Assembly: GCA_016714225.1 (NCBI GenBank)
Contig: JADJNS010000008.1
Location: 62,001-126,000, forward strand
Source: Archangiaceae bacterium
GTDB lineage: Bacteria; Myxococcota; Myxococcia; Myxococcales; Myxococcaceae
Direction: 5' to 3'
Length of the DNA stretch: 64,000 bases
Numbering within the stretch: the first letter of the stretch is position 1; every line of letters starts with the position of its first letter. The notes under the pieces were generated by a model. It did no database searches. It was given only the letters and a program-made list of their open reading frames with translations, and had not been told where the DNA came from. Positions 36,148 through 44,363 of this stretch are shown here, in pieces. Made by a program: the position numbers and the translations under genes.

Positions 36148-36855
36148 TCAGAAGCTCAGGCCCATTCCGAGCGACAGCGACTGTTCGCCGAAGGGGACGA
36201 TCTCGCACGTCAGATCCAGACCGCCGGTCAGCCCGAGCACGAAACCGGCCCCCAGCTGGTAGTGGTAGGCGTCGCCGCTCACCCGGCTGGCCCAGAACAC
36301 CGGGCCCCCAAAGGCGCGCGCCGCCAGGTACGGGCTAAAGCGGTCGTACAGCACCCAGCCCATCGTCGCCGCCGCACGAAGGTCGACCGCCACGTAGTCG
36401 CCCAGGCGGGTCGGCGCCCACGCCCCCGAGAGCGTCGCCGACGCGCTCACGAAGGGCACCGCGCCTTTCGGCCGCACGATGAGAAAACCGTACCCGACCC
36501 AGGCCGTCGCACCCGTGCCCAGCTCGTAGTGCCGGCGATCGGGGTACTCGAGCGAGCCGGCCACCACGGCTCCGGCGCCGGCCACGAAGGTGTGGCGGTC
36601 TCCGAGGTGCTGCTCGAAGCCTGCGCTGACCGCCACCTTCTCGGTCGCCACGCGGTCGCCGCCGACCAGCAGGGCGGTGCGCGAGCCGCCGACGCTGATT
36701 GAGACGCGCCGCGTGGGCAGCGCTTCGCCGTCGGCGTGCTCTCCGGTGCACCGCTGCGCGAGCCCCGTCGGACCGACGGGGGCGGTGACGCCTCAGGCGT
36801 TTGAACGTGTCGGCCACAGCACGATGGCGGCGGCGACGATGAGCAGGGCTCGCAT
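36148..36855 (-). pseudogene. Predicted outer-membrane protein gene with an in-frame TGA at the signal-peptide junction
   Basis: The ATG at 36855 starts a good signal peptide, MRALLIVAAAIVLWPTRSNA, and the next codon in the same frame is TGA (36793-36795). Without any shift the frame then stays open for 214 more codons to the stop at 36148. The downstream part reads as a plausible beta-barrel: alternating hydrophobic and glycine/aromatic strands such as ELGTGATAWVGYGFLIV and YQLGAGFVLGLTGG, ending LSLGMGLSF with a C-terminal Phe, the usual outer-membrane assembly signal. Either the TGA is a base error (CGA or TGG would restore the gene), the gene is dead, or translation restarts at the GTG at 36651. 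No selenocysteine context is apparent. Confidence 0.5.
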
Positions 36856-36994
36856 GCCCGACGGGCTTAGCCCCCTCGGCCCGCCGGCGCCAGACTCACC
36901 GAGCGCGTGCCGTTCAGGTCGCAGGGTGTCTCTCTTCGTCCACGTGGGCGCCCCGCCACTTGTCTGCAGCGTGTGCCCGACGTACGTGCAGCGC

Positions 36995-39418
36995 ATGTCC
37001 GCTCGCGCGCTGCTGCTCGCAGGTGTCCTCGTGGTCGGCTTCTCCTGCGCGGGTGACCCCGGCGGTGGCACAGCGGGCGGCGGCGCTGCTGGCGGAGACG
37101 GCGGAGACGGCGGCGGCACCGCAGGCGGGAGCGCCGGCGGAGTCGCCGGCGGCGCCGCGGGTGGAAACGCCGGCGGCACTGCGGGCGGAAACGCCGGCGG
37201 CACCGCGGGTGGAAGCAGCGGCGGCACCGCGGGTGGAAGCGGCGGCGGCACCGCGGGTGGAAGCGGCGGCGGCACCGCGGGTGGAAGCGGCGGCGGCACC
37301 GCGGGTGGAAGCGCGGGCGGCACCGCAGGCGGGGCCATCGGGCCCGACACCTGCTCAGCACCGCAGACGGTGAACACTTCGTTCCCGAACCTCCTCGACG
37401 GTGGCTTTCAGCGCACGCTGTCGGTCGACACCACATCGAGCGGGGCGCGCTACCTCGGGCGGGCCTGCGGCGCGCAGCCCTCGGGGCGCGAGGCCGCGTA
37501 CGCAATCACCCTCGACACCACGAGCCAGCTCTCGATCACGGCGCAGCCGACCGCCGGAGTCGACACGGTGCTTTACCTGCGCGACTCGCCATGCACCACC
37601 GGCATGCCGATCACGCTCACCTGTACGAACGCCGCGGGGCCGGGGGCTGCCGAGACGCTCACCGTCGACAACCTGCGCAGCGGTACGTACTACCTGTTCG
37701 TCGATTCGGTCTCCGACACGACCTCGGGCTCGCAGCAGGTCACGGTGTGGACCGGCGCGCCCGTGAAGCCACCCGGCAGCTGGTCGGTCTGGCCGACATC
37801 GGCCGAGCACCGCGCCGTCTGGGCGTCGGCGGCCAACGACGTGTGGATCGCGAGCGTCGACACGCTGCTGAGGTCGAGCGGCACCACCACGACCCAGTAC
37901 CCGGCCGGCCAGTACCAGGTGCTCGCGCTCTGGGGCTCCGCCACGAACGACGTCTGGGCCGTCGGAGCGGGTGGCCGCATTTCCCACTGGAACGGCACCG
38001 CGTGGCTCGCGACCACCTCGCCCACCACCGATCACCTCTACGCAGTCTGGGGCAGCTCGGCCACCGACGTCTGGGCCGCCGGCGCCGCAGGCCGTCTCAT
38101 TCACTTCAACGGCTCGAGCTGGTCGATCGTCGTCAGCGGCGTCACCGTCGATCTCTTCGCGCTCTCCGGCCGGGCCGCCAACGACGTCTGGCTCGCCGGG
38201 GCCAGCTCCACCGTGCGCCACTTCAACGGCACCGCCTGGGCGAGCATCGCCAACACCGGGAGCGCCACCGTGCGCGCCATCGCTCCGCTCGCCGCCAACG
38301 ACGTCATCATCGCAGGTGACAGCGGCACCGTACGCCGGTGGAACGGCACCGCGTTCTCCACCATGACCACCGGCACCACCTCTTCGTTCATCGCGCTGAG
38401 GGGCTTCTCTGCCTCCGACGTCTGGGCCGTCGGCTCAGCCGGCAACTCGTGGCACTGGGACGGCGCCAGCTGGACAGCCGTCTCGACCGGCCAGGCCGCC
38501 GGCCTCTACGGGCTCGCCGGCACCACCTCGTCCGCGCTCTGGGCGGCCGGGGCCAATGGAGCCGTCGTCCGTTGGAACGGCTCCGCCTGGTCGAGCTTCG
38601 GCACCCATGCGTCGGGGCGCCTCGACGCCATCACCGGCACCAGCGCCTCCGACATCTGGGCCGTCGGCACGCTCGGCGCCGTCAGACACTTCGACGGCGC
38701 GAAGTGGGACGTGGTCGCGACACCCCTGGGCACCAGCCTCGATCTCCGCGACGTGGTCGCCTTCAGCCCGACCGACGCCTGGGCCGTCGGCGAGATGGGC
38801 ACCGTCATTCGGTGGAACGGCACCGCGTGGGCCACCGTCTCGAGCGGCACCACCGAGACGCTCAACGGCATCTGGGGCCGCTCGGCTTCAGACCTCTGGG
38901 CCGTCGGCGACCACGGCACCATCCTCCACTGGAGCGGGACTTCGTGGGCGCCTTCCGCCAGCGGCACCACCCAGCCGCTCTTCCGCATCGCGGGCGCCAG
39001 CGCCACCGATCTCTGGGCCGTCGGCTACGCCGGCACCCTCCTTCACTGGAACGGCACCTCCTGGTCGTCGACCGTCAGCGGCACCAACCTGCCGCTCTAC
39101 GCAATCTGGGTCTCCGCCGCCGACGACGTCTGGGTCACCGGCTACTCCGGCATCATGCTGCACTGGGACGGCACCTCGTGGAGCGGCATCAGCAGCAACC
39201 AGGGCAACGACCTGCTCGGCCTCTGGGGCAGCAGCCCCTCGCACCTCTGGGCCGTCGGCCTCGGCATGTCGGCCTTCGTTCACTGGGACGGCGCCGCCTG
39301 GACCTTCATGGGCCTCAACGTCGCCTACTCGATGCGGGCGCTCTGGGGCTCCAGCCCGACCGACGTCTGGGCCGTCGGCGGGCAGGTCGTCGCCGGCTCG
39401 ATCATGCACCACCAGTGA
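36995..39418 (+). CDS. Lipoprotein with a Gly-rich stalk and 14 propeller-type repeats
   Basis: The ATG at 36995 gives a signal with lipobox GFSC. About 90 residues of Gly/Ala/Thr follow (partly a 24-base tandem repeat), then a beta-sandwich domain (about 115-255). About 540 residues then contain 14 units of about 40 residues, each centred on a phrase like SATDVWAVGxxGxxxHWNGTxW. These are propeller blades of the kind also seen in photosynthesis-stability-factor and BNR/Asp-box-like proteins; 14 units would make two seven-bladed propellers. The length is 807 residues. It looks like a surface adhesin or scaffold with a flexible stalk. No enzymatic residue was recognised. Confidence 0.78.
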   Translation: MSARALLLAGVLVVGFSCAGDPGGGTAGGGAAGGDGGDGGGTAGGSAGGVAGGAAGGNAGGTAGGNAGGTAGGSSGGTAGGSGGGTAGGSGGGTAGGSGGGTAGGSAGGTAGGAIGPDTCSAPQTVNTSFPNLLDGGFQRTLSVDTTSSGARYLGRACGAQPSGREAAYAITLDTTSQLSITAQPTAGVDTVLYLRDSPCTTGMPITLTCTNAAGPGAAETLTVDNLRSGTYYLFVDSVSDTTSGSQQVTVWTGAPVKPPGSWSVWPTSAEHRAVWASAANDVWIASVDTLLRSSGTTTTQYPAGQYQVLALWGSATNDVWAVGAGGRISHWNGTAWLATTSPTTDHLYAVWGSSATDVWAAGAAGRLIHFNGSSWSIVVSGVTVDLFALSGRAANDVWLAGASSTVRHFNGTAWASIANTGSATVRAIAPLAANDVIIAGDSGTVRRWNGTAFSTMTTGTTSSFIALRGFSASDVWAVGSAGNSWHWDGASWTAVSTGQAAGLYGLAGTTSSALWAAGANGAVVRWNGSAWSSFGTHASGRLDAITGTSASDIWAVGTLGAVRHFDGAKWDVVATPLGTSLDLRDVVAFSPTDAWAVGEMGTVIRWNGTAWATVSSGTTETLNGIWGRSASDLWAVGDHGTILHWSGTSWAPSASGTTQPLFRIAGASATDLWAVGYAGTLLHWNGTSWSSTVSGTNLPLYAIWVSAADDVWVTGYSGIMLHWDGTSWSGISSNQGNDLLGLWGSSPSHLWAVGLGMSAFVHWDGAAWTFMGLNVAYSMRALWGSSPTDVWAVGGQVVAGSIMHHQ
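37153..37335 (+). repeat. 24-base tandem repeat in the propeller lipoprotein gene
   Basis: About seven and a half units of 24 bases start at 37153, 37177, 37201, 37225, 37249, 37273, 37297 and 37321. The units from 37201 to 37320 are nearly identical, the outer ones slightly diverged. Each encodes eight residues (Gly, Thr, Ala, Ser), so unit number sets stalk length without changing frame. Confidence 0.85.
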
Positions 39419-39432
39419 TTTAGACCTCACCC

Positions 39433-40587
39433 ATGAGCGCATCCGGCTACGGGCTGTTCGGCGAAGAGCACGAGGCGTTTCGAAGCACCGTGAAGCAGTT
39501 CGTCGAGCGCGAGCTCAAGCCCCACGCCGCGAGGTGGGAAGAGGCCGAAGAGTTTCCCCGCGCGCTGTACCCGCGTTGCGCCGAGCTGGGCCTGCTGGGC
39601 CTGCGCTACCCCGTCGAGTACGGCGGCAGCGACGCCGGGCCCTTGTTCGAGGCGGTGCTGCTCGAAGAGCTGGCGAAGTGCGGCAGCGGCGGCGTCGCGG
39701 CCGGCCTGGGTGCGCAGTTCACCATCAGCACCGGGCCCCTCTGGCGCTACGGCACCGACGAGCAGAAGCGGCGGTTTCTCGCCCCTGCGATTCGCGGCGA
39801 GAAGATCGGCGCGCTCGGCATCACCGAGCCCTCGGCCGGCAGCGACGTGGCCGGGCTGCTGACCACCGCGCGCCGCGACGGCGACCACTACGTCGTCAAC
39901 GGCAGCAAGACGTACATCACCAACGGCGTGCGCTGTGACTTCGTGGTGCTCGCGGTGAAGACCGACCCGACCAAGGGCCACCAGGGGCTCTCGCTGCTGG
40001 TGGTGGAGAAGGGCACCCAGGGCTTCGGCGTCTCGAAGAAGCTCAAGAAGCTCGGCTGGCGCGCGTCAGACACCGGCGAGCTTCACTTCGAAGAGTGCCG
40101 CGTACCGGTGGCCAACCGCCTCGGCGACGAGGGCGCGGGCTTCTACCAGATCATGGGCAACTTCGAGTGGGAGCGCATCGCGATGGCGCTCGGCGCCGTC
40201 GGCGCCGCCGACGACATCTTGCAGGGGGCGATCAGCTACACGCGCGACCGCAAGGCCTTCGGCAAGTCGATCGCCGAGTTCCAGGTGACGCGCCACAAGC
40301 TCGCCGAGATGGCCACCGAGCTCGAGGCCGCGCGCCAGCTGACCTACCACGCGCTTCGGCTGCACGCGGGCGGCGAGTACGCGCTCGCGCAGACCGCGAT
40401 GGCGAAGAAGGTCGCCACCGAGATGTGCTGCCGCCTCGCCGATCAGGCCCTGCAGCTGCACGGCGGGGCGGGGTACATGATGGAGTACGACGTGCAGCGG
40501 CACTGGCGCGACGCTCGCCTGGGGCCCATCGGCGGCGGCACCAGCGAGATCATGACCGAGATCATCGCCAAGCAGCTGGGTCTGTAG
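39433..40587 (+). CDS. Acyl-CoA dehydrogenase
   Basis: This FAD enzyme introduces the alpha-beta double bond into an acyl-CoA and passes electrons to ETF. The 384-residue protein has all three domains in order: the helical N-terminus, the beta domain with GALGITEPSAGSDVAG and YVVNGSKTYITNG, and the C-terminal helices with RKAFGKSIAEFQ, LQLHGGAGYM and GGGTSEIM. The Glu that acts as base in short-chain enzymes (the residue just before GTSEI) is Gly here, as in long-chain and isovaleryl-type enzymes, where the base is in an earlier helix; FEWERIAMA could supply it. The substrate cannot be told. Stands alone after the propeller lipoprotein. Confidence 0.93.
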   Translation: MSASGYGLFGEEHEAFRSTVKQFVERELKPHAARWEEAEEFPRALYPRCAELGLLGLRYPVEYGGSDAGPLFEAVLLEELAKCGSGGVAAGLGAQFTISTGPLWRYGTDEQKRRFLAPAIRGEKIGALGITEPSAGSDVAGLLTTARRDGDHYVVNGSKTYITNGVRCDFVVLAVKTDPTKGHQGLSLLVVEKGTQGFGVSKKLKKLGWRASDTGELHFEECRVPVANRLGDEGAGFYQIMGNFEWERIAMALGAVGAADDILQGAISYTRDRKAFGKSIAEFQVTRHKLAEMATELEAARQLTYHALRLHAGGEYALAQTAMAKKVATEMCCRLADQALQLHGGAGYMMEYDVQRHWRDARLGPIGGGTSEIMTEIIAKQLGL

Positions 40588-40614
40588 AGGGCTCGGCCTG
40601 GCAGAGCGCAAGAC

Positions 40615-40737
40615 GAGGCGAGCCTGAGCCGAGGTCGAGGCGCGGGAGAGGACCGACCGGAGTGGCCGGAGTCTGGCCGTGAGGGCGGACCACAGCCGCA
40701 CGAAGAGATCGGCCAGGGTCGGCTCGCCTCTTTAGAA
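40615..40737 (+). repeat. Intergenic structured repeat element, copy 1
   Basis: The core from 40648 to 40737 is similar to 47580-47668: about 35 of the first 44 positions match without a gap, and shared blocks (GAGGACCG, CGGAGTGG, TGAG, CGGACC, ACGAAG, GGGT, TAGAA) keep the same order and almost the same spacing. The internal hairpin TGGCC-loop-GGCCG corresponds to TGGGC-loop-GCCCA in the other copy. In this copy the core is also enclosed by a perfect 10-base inverted repeat, GAGGCGAGCC (40615-40624) and GGCTCGCCTC (40721-40730), followed by TTT. It fills most of the space between two convergent genes and may act as a two-way terminator or 3' RNA structure. Confidence 0.65.
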
Positions 40738-42237
40738 CCGCGCTTGCACGATGGCGTTGAAGCCCACCGCGTGCGGCTTCTCGAAGCTCGGCTCGGCGAT
40801 GCCGCTGACGCTGTCTTTGAACGTCGTGCGGTTGTTGTCGTACGTGTAATAGGCCTCGCCGATGGCGGCGAAGTAGTCCGAGATGTCGAGGCGGAAGTTC
40901 AGCTTCACCGAGACGATCGGCCTGGCGCTGGTGTTGGTGGGCAGAATCGCGAACTGGTTCACGTCGCGAACCACCAGCGTGCGCGAGCCGGTCAGGCCGG
41001 CGGGCGGGGTGTTGCCGCCCAGCACCGTGCTGGGCGCCTTGAACGTCGCGGGCAGCTGCACGCCGCCGATGATGCCGGGCGTGAAGTGCAGCGCGGGGAA
41101 GTGCCAATCGAAGCCGATCGCTCCGAACGCCTCGGGGGTCAGCGTGCTGCCCGCCGGAAAGTCTTTGAACGGGGTCAGGCTGGGCACGTTGAACTGAATG
41201 AACGACAGCGAGCGGTAGAGCCCGAGAAAGCTGATGCGCATGAAGTTGTACTTGAGCCGCGCCTGCAGCGCGATCGCCTGCGCCGACTGGAACTGGGTCT
41301 TCGCGAACACGTCGGGGCTCGCCAGCGTCTGGGTCAGATAGCTGCCCTCGGCCGACACCGTCACCGCCAGCCCGCCCGGGTACTGCTCGGGGGCGAAGAA
41401 CTTCTCGAACACCTCGGGGTCGTTTCGGTACAGGCGGAAGTCGATGCTGGTGCCCACCGGAGCGCCCTTGTGGAACACGATCTCGGCCGAGCCGCCCGCC
41501 GAGTTCACCGGCGCCACGATGCCCTGCAGGCCCGGCACGTTGCCCTTCTGGAAGTAGCCGCCGCCCGCCTCGATGCGCAGAAACGGAGTCACGTCGATGC
41601 CGAAGCCCGCCATGCCGCCGTAGACGCGCTCTTTCTCGTTGATGACGTCGTTCAGCAGCAGGCCCGTCTTCATGCCCGCGAACGCGTACCAGGTGTCTCT
41701 CGTGATCTGGATTCGCGCGCCCGGCACGCCGTCGTTCTGCGCGTTGGGGGTGAAGATGTCGCTGCCGCCCCACGAGATCTTGTACGCGTAGCCCAGCCGA
41801 AACCGGTCGGCCGACACTGGGAAGCCGGTGAACGAGACGCCCTCGCGCTCGCCCCAGCCCGACGGCGTCCAGTTGAGGCGCACGTAGCTCGAGTTGTCTC
41901 TGAAATCGATGGTGCCCGCCGGCCGTACCAGCAGCAGCACCGAGAGCGCCGCTTCGGCGGTGAAGCCCTCGAAGAACGACGGCGACTTCTTGTACAGCGT
42001 CAGGTTCGACAGCGACTCGAACCCGGTGAACTTGGTGTTGAAGTTATCGAAGAAGAGCGTGTTCTGATTGCCGGCGCCGAACCCCGCGGTGGGGCTGTTG
42101 GGGGTCGTCTCACCCGACTTGGCCAGCACGTTGTCGTCGGCGAACACGAACGACAGTCGCGTGTCGACGAAGTCGCCGGCCTGAGCCGCCGAGCAGACCA
42201 CCAGCGTGAGCGCCACGAGTTTCCACTGCGTTTTCAA
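40732..42237 (-). CDS. Outer-membrane beta-barrel protein
   Basis: A 501-residue protein with a cleavable signal peptide (LVALTLVVCSAAQA) and a long series of alternating beta strands, for example YAFAGMKTGLLLND, YGGMAGFGIDVTPFLRIEAG and LRIEAGGGYFQKG. It ends in VQARF, with the C-terminal Phe needed for insertion by the BAM complex. No plug domain or TonB box was seen. It is probably a channel or structural porin of unknown specificity. The gene is preceded by a CCTCCC-type complement (GGGAGGGGCAG) that could be the ribosome site on the minus strand. The upstream neighbour is the large lipoprotein gene ending at 42279. Confidence 0.75.
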   Translation of the reverse strand: MKTQWKLVALTLVVCSAAQAGDFVDTRLSFVFADDNVLAKSGETTPNSPTAGFGAGNQNTLFFDNFNTKFTGFESLSNLTLYKKSPSFFEGFTAEAALSVLLLVRPAGTIDFRDNSSYVRLNWTPSGWGEREGVSFTGFPVSADRFRLGYAYKISWGGSDIFTPNAQNDGVPGARIQITRDTWYAFAGMKTGLLLNDVINEKERVYGGMAGFGIDVTPFLRIEAGGGYFQKGNVPGLQGIVAPVNSAGGSAEIVFHKGAPVGTSIDFRLYRNDPEVFEKFFAPEQYPGGLAVTVSAEGSYLTQTLASPDVFAKTQFQSAQAIALQARLKYNFMRISFLGLYRSLSFIQFNVPSLTPFKDFPAGSTLTPEAFGAIGFDWHFPALHFTPGIIGGVQLPATFKAPSTVLGGNTPPAGLTGSRTLVVRDVNQFAILPTNTSARPIVSVKLNFRLDISDYFAAIGEAYYTYDNNRTTFKDSVSGIAEPSFEKPHAVGFNAIVQARF

Positions 42238-42278
42238 GACTGCCCCTCCCTCGATGAACGGCTACGGCTACGGCTAAA

Positions 42279-44363
42279 TCATGGACTCAGGCCACCGCAC
42301 TGCTTGATCGGCTTCGGGCAGGCCAGCCCCGGGCCCGGGTGACAGCACACGTCGTCGGCATCGCGCGGCAGAATCACCCAGCGCGGCCGCGCCGGCTGAA
42401 CCTGTCGCAGGTGGCCCACCACGTCGAAGGTCGCCTCGTGCATGGCGTGACAGTTCGCCGCCTTGGTGGCGTCGGAGTCGTCTTCGCGGCAGTTGGGCTG
42501 CAGATCGGGCAGCGCGTCTTTGGTGATCAGGTTGATGCGAATGCGGGGATCGATCGAGATGCTGCAGCGCGCATCGGCCGGCACCGTGCCCTCGGCGACC
42601 ACCGCCACCTTGGTCTCGCCCGGCTGCAGCGTGTGGCGGATCAGCTGATCGCGCACCACCACCGGGTCGCTGTCGTCGACCGCGGTGCCGTCGCCGAAGC
42701 GGAAGTGCGCCGGCGCATTGCACGCCAACACCACCGGGCTGCCGGCAGCGTAGGGCGTCACCGGCGCGGCCAGCGCGCTGCTCAGGCTCAGCTCCTGGTA
42801 GCGGGCCGAGAGGCTCGAGTCGAGCGGGCCACCCGGGTAGCCGGGCGGGGTCAGCTCGACCACGAACTGCCCGAAGCCCACGAAGGTCGACTCTTCCGAG
42901 CAGATGGTGTCGGAGTACTGGTTCAGGCCCACGACGCAGTCGTGATTGCAGGTGCGCTCGACGCGATCGAGCTCGGGCTCGACCTCTCCGAAGGCACACG
43001 AGCCCCAGATCCACTTGCCGGTCGAGTCGGTCTGCTCGCAGAAGAACGGCACCGTGCCGTCAGAGTTCTGGTCGCAGTTCACGAACACCTTGGGGAAGCG
43101 CACGTTGCGCACCCGCACCATGCCCGACTCGTTGGCCTCCATCTTCAGGTTGCGCTTGTTGTGGCCGCACAGCGAGTCGGTGAGAAACGGCACCGCGGCG
43201 TCGTCGATGCCGCACATGCGCCCGGTGATGTCGACGATGGCAACCTGGTCGAGGTACTTGTTCCACTCGGTCTGCGGCAGCATGTGCACCCGCTCGGCGA
43301 TCGTCCACGAGGGGAAGGTGAGCTGGGTGGTCGAGGTGAACTCCTGCACGCTCCCCGACAGCGTCCACAGCAGGTCGCCGGTGTCGAGCCCGTCGGGAAA
43401 CGAGTAGTTGTAGATGAACATGTGGCCGAAGGTGCCGGGGCCGTAACGCTTGCACTGCGCCGACGAGCTGCAGGTGAGCTGGCTCACCTCGCACTTGCCG
43501 CCCACGCACGCCTCGAGCGGCTCGTGAGGGCGCGCGGTCGCCTCTTCCACCTGGCGGCAGGCGGTGACGTCGGTGACGAAGAAGCCGGTGGGGTCGGTGC
43601 CGGTCACCACCATCTTCACCACCTGGCCGTCGCGCGCCGGATCATTGGTGCACGACTGCAGCTGCTTGCTGCCCGACTCGGGGCGCTTGCCGATGGTGAG
43701 AAACTCGCCCACCAGCGGCGAGCTGCGGTTGTCGAGATCGTCGGGAATCTGCAGGCGCGCCAGGGTCGGCTCTTCGAAGTACACGATCGGCGACAGGCCG
43801 GTGGCGTACGTCCACTTCTCGGGGGGCACCGGGTCTTTGGGCAGCTGGTCGACCGAGCCGCCGTAGCCACCGTCAGAGTAGATGAGCTTGGGCGGCGCGT
43901 GCTCGGCCCACACCCGCACCTGGCCGTACTGGTGGTTGGTCTTCAGCGTGCCCAGCGCGGTGCCCCCGTCGGCGGGCGCCCAGCGAAACGCGTAGTCGCC
44001 GGTCAGGTCTCCGGGCACCACCCGAAACGAGACCGGGCCGTTGAAGCCCTTGGCGGGCTGACCGTGCAGATCGAGCGCGGTGGCCTGCACCGAGATCTGA
44101 ATCTCGCCGCGCGCCATCGCATACGGGCAGTCTTTGGTGCCCCGAAGCTCGTTCGGCACCGCGCTGTCGCCGCCGTAGCGGTCGGCGCAGATCTCGACCA
44201 CCGGCAGCTTCTGGGGAATGCCGACGTTGTCGAGGTAGAAGTCGAGCGTCTTCACGTCGAACGACGACAGCGGGCTCTGCTCGGGCACCTCGATCTTGGT
44301 GCAGTTGCAGCCATCGAGCAGCACGGCGAAGACCGCGAACGACACCAGCGCGCGAGAGGTCAT
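42279..44363 (-). CDS. Large lipoprotein of unknown function
   Basis: The 694-residue protein has a lipoprotein signal (ALVSFAVFAVLLDGC). It is rich in beta strands and contains many Cys in its middle and C-terminal parts (for example ACVGGKCEVSQLTCSSSAQC and CNHDCVVGLNQYSDTIC). No enzyme signature was recognised. The ATG overlaps the stop of the 5'-nucleotidase-like gene by four bases (ATGA), so the two proteins are made together and probably act at the same place, perhaps with the enzyme displayed on or next to this lipoprotein. The beta-barrel gene follows 41 bases downstream on the same strand, so all three may be one operon. Confidence 0.65.
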   Translation of the reverse strand: MTSRALVSFAVFAVLLDGCNCTKIEVPEQSPLSSFDVKTLDFYLDNVGIPQKLPVVEICADRYGGDSAVPNELRGTKDCPYAMARGEIQISVQATALDLHGQPAKGFNGPVSFRVVPGDLTGDYAFRWAPADGGTALGTLKTNHQYGQVRVWAEHAPPKLIYSDGGYGGSVDQLPKDPVPPEKWTYATGLSPIVYFEEPTLARLQIPDDLDNRSSPLVGEFLTIGKRPESGSKQLQSCTNDPARDGQVVKMVVTGTDPTGFFVTDVTACRQVEEATARPHEPLEACVGGKCEVSQLTCSSSAQCKRYGPGTFGHMFIYNYSFPDGLDTGDLLWTLSGSVQEFTSTTQLTFPSWTIAERVHMLPQTEWNKYLDQVAIVDITGRMCGIDDAAVPFLTDSLCGHNKRNLKMEANESGMVRVRNVRFPKVFVNCDQNSDGTVPFFCEQTDSTGKWIWGSCAFGEVEPELDRVERTCNHDCVVGLNQYSDTICSEESTFVGFGQFVVELTPPGYPGGPLDSSLSARYQELSLSSALAAPVTPYAAGSPVVLACNAPAHFRFGDGTAVDDSDPVVVRDQLIRHTLQPGETKVAVVAEGTVPADARCSISIDPRIRINLITKDALPDLQPNCREDDSDATKAANCHAMHEATFDVVGHLRQVQPARPRWVILPRDADDVCCHPGPGLACPKPIKQCGGLSP

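Noticed and set aside
36793..36795. Selenocysteine codon
   Set aside because: No known selenoprotein family is involved, the site is at a signal-peptide junction, and no suitable hairpin follows; a base error or decay is more likely.
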